Of a stretch of 64,000 bases of DNA, positions 60,518-64,000 are shown piece after piece. Source of the DNA: Allodiplogaster sudhausi. Lineage: Eukaryota > Nematoda > Chromadorea > Rhabditida > Diplogasteridae. A program made the position numbers and the translations under genes. Positions within the stretch are counted from its first letter, which is position 1. Each line of letters begins with the position of its first letter. Under the pieces are notes generated by a model. The model had not been told where the DNA came from. It was given only the letters and a program-made list of their open reading frames with translations, and did no database searches. The stretch lies in NCBI GenBank assembly GCA_945643635.1, contig CALZFC010000005.1, positions 7,512,001-7,576,000 of the forward strand, written 5' to 3'.

Positions 60518-61057
60518 GCTCTATTCCCTCTCTCTCTCTCTCCAGCGTCATGCCAAGTTCGATGCTCTCCTTGCAACTGAGCTCCTTTCCACAACTGAGA
60601 GCGATGCCGAGCTCGCCTCCGCAATTGTTGGTTGTTTATTTCCTCGCTTGCAATACGCTTATCATAAAAGATCTGCAGTCGTTGAAGATTGGAGTTGTCT
60701 GTGATTTCAGTCTCTGTTGAATAGCGGCTCTCCGCTCTGTCTTCTCGAGCCGATTCGTGATATTGACGAGGCCGGAATCACCAGGGCAAGTCTTTATTCC
60801 CTTTTATACATTTCTTGTTCTCTCTTATCTGTTTGTATGAAGACTCTTCAGAGACTGACGGCGGCAGGCGTTTCGGATGTTGTGGTCGAGGAAATCACCG
60901 AAGAAGCTCAGAGGGAGATCGCCCACTACTTCAAGGAACACAACATGGCAAGCTCTGTTATGAGGAAACAAACAAGATAACAACGCTTTACATAGTTCTC
61001 TTGCAGGAACCGGAGAGCTATAGCATGAAGTGGGTGAAGATCAGCGGAAGAGTTTGA
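57185..61057 (+). CDS. pmt-1: Phosphoethanolamine N-methyltransferase 1 (PMT-1)
   Basis: Catalyses SAM-dependent methylation of phosphoethanolamine, the first step of the nematode route to phosphocholine and phosphatidylcholine. MAPTLERVCFKNFWDK opens the protein. Exon 57330-57472 has MMLNKNADDIEAADRADILG and the SAM motif AVDIGAGIG, followed by RFTTVLAETARHVLSTDFID in exon 58130-58286. Next come SVDMVFTNWLMMYMSD and WLRPNGWMHLRESCSEPSTG (58413-58552), SYRFSSLYINIIR (58650-58735) and LWRFELHWSCSVPTYIK. Later exons have NWRQVHWLMQK (59040), WNEEQKAWDAKL (59170-59300), FVYTPRRLSPF (59427-59540) and FFYRTSLTKANTVK (to 59756). A 21-codon exon (60247-60309) reads DQRVRFSWHPSLGSSVEYWT. The C-terminal exons run to the TGA at 61055. 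The order matches worm PMT-1, whose active domain is N-terminal. The start may be in an upstream exon. Confidence 0.93.
58313..58372 (+). repeat. (GA)n microsatellite in PMT-1 intron
   Basis: GA run on the sense strand between two catalytic-domain exons; a second GA run is at 58769-58835. Confidence 0.9.
59337..59399 (+). repeat. (CT)n microsatellite in PMT-1 intron
   Basis: CT run close to the acceptor near 59426. Confidence 0.9.
60070..60131 (+). repeat. 31-bp tandem duplication in PMT-1 intron
   Basis: Two adjacent copies (60070-60100 and 60101-60131) of a unit beginning AAAAATCGTACGGTTC and ending GAGAGAATAG, with two or three differences. It lies in the 490-base intron between 59756 and 60247. 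Confidence 0.85.
60440..60543 (+). repeat. CT-rich array ending at a PMT-1 3' splice site
   Basis: CT units run into CTCCAG directly before the RHAKFDALLATE exon. Confidence 0.9.
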
Positions 61058-61303
61058 GAGTAAGAAGCCTTCACTCTGCTATAAATGTGTCTCCTCTAAA
61101 CCTTACGTAGTAAAGAGTTTCTAAAGTTATGCAGAATACACTTCCATGTACGAAACTAATACAGCTAAAACTACAGTCAATCGCGTAGATCTTTTTTCAT
61201 TCCAAGACATAACTTGTTGTTCTAGACTTAAAATTCGCCCTAATGAGAGGCATTTTGTTGGTCGGTGTATATAACATGTATTATTAATGGTTGCTAACTA
61301 ATG

Positions 61304-61309
61304 AATAAA
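61304..61309 (+). terminator. Poly(A) signal for PMT-1
   Basis: AATAAA about 250 bases downstream of the stop codon. Confidence 0.6.
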
Positions 61310-61825
61310 GAACTGAAATGGCCAAGACACCAAGGTGACAATTTAATGAGAATTGGTGAGCAGTGTTCAAAAGGCGGGTGAAAATTGTTTGTGAAATTTT
61401 AATCTACCTCGAGTTACGCCAAGTGCTCTATTTTCATGCCCCCACGCCTCTTCCCAATGGCCACTTCCACTCTCGTAGCCGTTGCCAAGAGGGTTGCCGA
61501 GGCGCCGTCAAATCGGGAGTCTCCATACAGAAAGAGAGGAAGATGGCTCCGAGGCCTCAGGCACTTTCCGGCAACTCCTGTCTGCCCTTAGGCTGCACTT
61601 GTGAAATTCCCTCTCTCTCTCTCTCTTTCTTTCCTTCCCCTCTCCATCTCTCCTTCTGGTGAGAGCCTCGTGATCTCATTCAGCCGTCCAGCTGGCTTCC
61701 ACAATTCAACGAAACTCTTTCAGCGTGCCTTTCGGTTGGAGCTTCAATCTTTGCTCCTGTCAAATATCACATTTCCACAACCGATATAACTTGTAGATCA
61801 CCCGCCAGACGGGCGTCATCACAGG

Positions 61826-62125
61826 ATGCCCGAGAACAGCCCGGAGGGGATAGGAGGGGCTGCGGCGGGGGCCAGCCGCGGCCCCCTCTTCGGCTACGGG
61901 GGACTCATGCTCATCACTACCATACTCATTCTGATTGCCCTCTTCGTGCCTGGATGGCGCATGTTTCCCGTTGGTTCCTTCCTTCTGGTAATGATATCAT
62001 CGAAGTTCTCTTGTTCAGAATGACGGGCCCCAGTTGGGTCTCGTAACCTACCACTGCGGATCTGGCAGTCGCCAAGTGCCACCAGCTGACTGCACTGCAT
62101 GGTACAATGTCAGCTGCCTCTCTCT

Positions 62126-62172
<47 letters not shown>

Positions 62173-62586
62173 AATCTGACTCTTCTCAGGACCGTCGTCC
62201 CTTCGAGCGTGCTACGCTTGCCTTCATGATCCTGGCAGCCGCGACTGGCTTGCTGTCCCTCGTCCTCTTCGGTCTTCTCTTCAAATCCCCCAAGGCCAGC
62301 CTGGCCGGGGTGGCTGCGGCCACTGCCTTTCTCACTTTTGTCTTTCTCCTCGTTGCAGTTCTCGTCTACGGAATCGCCTTCAAATCCAAGCCGGGTACTC
62401 TTCCCAGTCCTCTCTTCCGCTCTCTCCGTCTTCATTGCAGTGTACATGAACTCGCAGTCGAATGAGATGAATGGGAACTCCTTCCTCGGCTACGCCTACT
62501 GGCTGGCAGTCGCTGCCCTTGTCCTTTCTCTCCTTCCAATTGGCGCGGCCGCCGCAGCTCGAGCGAAGATTGTTGCCTATTCGTAA
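61826..62586 (+). CDS. Claudin-like four-transmembrane protein
   Basis: Probably a plasma-membrane protein of cell contacts or channel regulation. There are four exons. 61826-61987 encodes a Gly/Ala-rich N-terminus and the first helix (LMLITTILILIALFVPGW). The second encodes an extracellular loop with two cysteines (YHCGSGSRQV..DCTAWYN). The third, from about 62190, encodes helices 2 and 3 (LAFMILAAATGLLSLVLFGL and VAAATAFLTFVFLLVAVLVY). The last, about 62447-62586, encodes the second loop (VYMNSQSNEMNGNSFLGYAY) and helix 4, ending AKIVAYS. The phases 0, 0 and 1 agree; the final intron is about 46 bases. Four helices, a cysteine pair in loop 1 and the length of about 190 residues fit the claudin/PMP22 superfamily or nematode Clc-like proteins. 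The exact subfamily is not resolved. It starts 770 bases after PMT-1, too far for a typical worm operon. Confidence 0.8.
62113..62170 (+). repeat. (CT)n microsatellite before a claudin-like exon
   Basis: Occupies most of the second intron, just before its CTTCTCAG acceptor. Confidence 0.9.
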
Positions 62587-63419
62587 TCCTCTATATGTTC
62601 TGCTCGCATTGTGCTGATCTTTTCTTCCTCTTATCCTCCTACTTAAATGGAAGCAGCGCTCATTGGCATGCTTGTCGTCAATTCATTGATGACATCCCAT
62701 TCCTAACTGTTCTTTACCCTCCTCTCTCTCTCTCTCTCTCTCTCTTGGCTATGGAGGAATGCAAAGAGTCCTGCCTGGATGGTGCATCGGCAGTTCTCTC
62801 TGGACTGCTTTTTCTGCGCGACTCTTTGTCTCCCTCCGCGCCTCCCTCTGTAAAACACTTCCTTCTCCCTCCTCTAAACAGTGCAAATGATTAAGAGTGC
62901 AAATTCTCTACAAAATGTGCTCTCTGATTTGAAAAAAAAACAACGTTGCAGAGATTCCTCAAAATCAAAACTATCACCTCTGTTCTACCAGGCTACTAAC
63001 CTACTGAATCCTCTTTCTCAAGATGAAAACCCAGTGTGTGTAGTTGGAACAGATCACTAACATTAAATTATAACAGCAGGAAGATAATTTTATTTGCAGA
63101 TTCATGTTACATAAATAAATAAAACTCTATACATTCCCCTACTTCTACACAAAAGAGTGAAGAGAATGGAAAAGTGATATATACAAGCCCGTGTCAAACA
63201 ACCAAGCAAAACATTTCCGGACAAATATCATAATAGTTCGGGCTAATAGAATGCATAATTATGAACTTCTACTCGAAAGAATTAATAAAACTACCTCTTA
63301 TAAGAGGTTCAATAGCTAGTTTCTGAGCCTGATTAAAATCGCAGCCAGCCTATGAAATAAGTGGTAAGCACAGTTCAACAGGAATGAACCGCTGACCACT
63401 GGAATGAGAAGGGGCGGGG
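62587..63419. other. Claudin-like gene 3' flank
   Basis: Holds a short CT run (62722-62745), AT-rich DNA and AATAAA motifs at 63114-63122. The gene's polyadenylation site is not clear. No coding exon seen. Confidence 0.55.
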
Positions 63420-63866
63420 CTAAGCATCTACACTGCGGGCGGTGCTGCCAGCACTGTCGGCGTGGCGGAAGGCGTGCATGCTGAAGGTGCCCCGCTCACT
63501 CCGCGGCCTCTCCTCTGCAATCTATCCAATTCTACTCTTAACCTATCAAGTTCCCACTTCCTTGCCCATCACTGTATTACCTTCCTGGAGAGAATTTCAA
63601 AATAATTCTTCGAGAGAATTCTTGTATAAAAAATATGGAGAGGTAAGAGATTAAAGCTATGACGAAGTAAGTACACGAAAACTGACCTTTGCACGAGCCA
63701 AGCGGAGAGAGAGAAGCCTTGCCTTCGTCCTTCTCTTTGTCCTTGTCGGATGTCCTCTCCTCACTGATCGTCTGCAACTCCACGTCTTCCTCCCCTTCCG
63801 ACTTCTTCCTCTTCAAACGGTGGTGGACTGACAATGCAGACATCTTCTTCTTCAAGTGATCCATTC
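63420..63866 (-). CDS. C-terminal exons of an unidentified gene, probably continuing beyond the window
   Basis: Two exons join in phase 1. One starts at 63866 directly after a TGCAG acceptor, contains an ATG at 63864, and encodes a basic then acidic segment (LKKKMSALSVHHRLKRKKS, GEEDVELQTISEE). It ends at a GTCAGT donor near 63686. The last exon encodes ERPRSERGTFSMHAFRHAD and ends SVDA at the TAG 63420-63422. No signal peptide or membrane span is seen, and the charged, Ser-rich composition looks like a cytosolic tail. Because the first visible exon starts at an acceptor, more of the gene probably lies beyond base 64000. Function unknown. Confidence 0.6.
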
Positions 63867-64000
63867 CTGCACTTAGCACAATTAAAACGGCAGGCAAAAA
63901 GGGGCGAATTCAAGATCGGGCTTATGGCTCCCTTAAGCATTCTTCGTCACAATGCGAGCTCTCCAAGAATGAAGGGAAGGCGCAAACCTTCAACAATATC

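Noticed and set aside
61057..61826. PMT-1 and the claudin-like gene as a nematode operon
   Set aside because: The 770-base spacing and a poly(A) signal with its own downstream region do not fit the usual short operon spacer; no operon-type U-rich element is evident.

Overview
This is eukaryotic DNA, most probably from a nematode. Genes are cut into many short exons by GT-AG introns. One gene is a clear match to the nematode-type phosphoethanolamine N-methyltransferase PMT-1. The first gene combines a giant repetitive protein with a copine domain, which recalls the atypical copines of worm muscle. I cannot name the species. Introns and intergenic DNA are packed with (CT)n/(GA)n arrays; these arrays produce most of the apparent Leu/Ser or Arg/Glu open frames.

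Layout: (1) 3-13926 (+), a gene open at the left edge. One exon of more than 11.9 kb encodes about 3960 residues of tandem repeats, then six or more short exons encode a copine/VWA domain. (2) 14430-17643 (-), splicing factor SF3A1, convergent with gene 1 and head-to-head with gene 3. (3) 17933-21715 (+), a MOZ/MORF-like MYST histone acetyltransferase with two PHD-type zinc modules. (4) 22784-25418 (+), an F-box/WD40 protein. (5) 26839-30942 (-), a four-exon secreted protein of 181 residues that I do not recognise. (6) 34486-42195 (+), a complete phospholipase C gamma. (7) 43000-44232, a 1.23-kb terminal-inverted-repeat transposon with an 8-bp target duplication. (8) 44429-46447 (-), a basic, probably nuclear protein of unknown function. 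(9) 46942-53620 (-), an SLC3A2/4F2hc-like amino-acid-transporter heavy chain. (10) 57185-61057 (+), PMT-1. (11) 61826-62586 (+), a four-helix claudin-like membrane protein. (12) 63420-63866 (-), the tail of a further gene. Two copies of a TTAA-flanked 424-bp MITE lie at 49179 and 55003 in opposite orientation.

The genes do not form a pathway. They are a typical animal mixture of RNA splicing, chromatin, ubiquitin ligase adaptor, phosphoinositide signalling, amino-acid transport, phosphatidylcholine synthesis and cell-contact functions. The most unusual items are the giant copine-linked repeat protein, the orphan secreted protein, and the transposon carrying a tRNA-like sequence split by a foldback insert. 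Exon boundaries were read by eye from splice consensus, phase and family similarity. No alignment was run.
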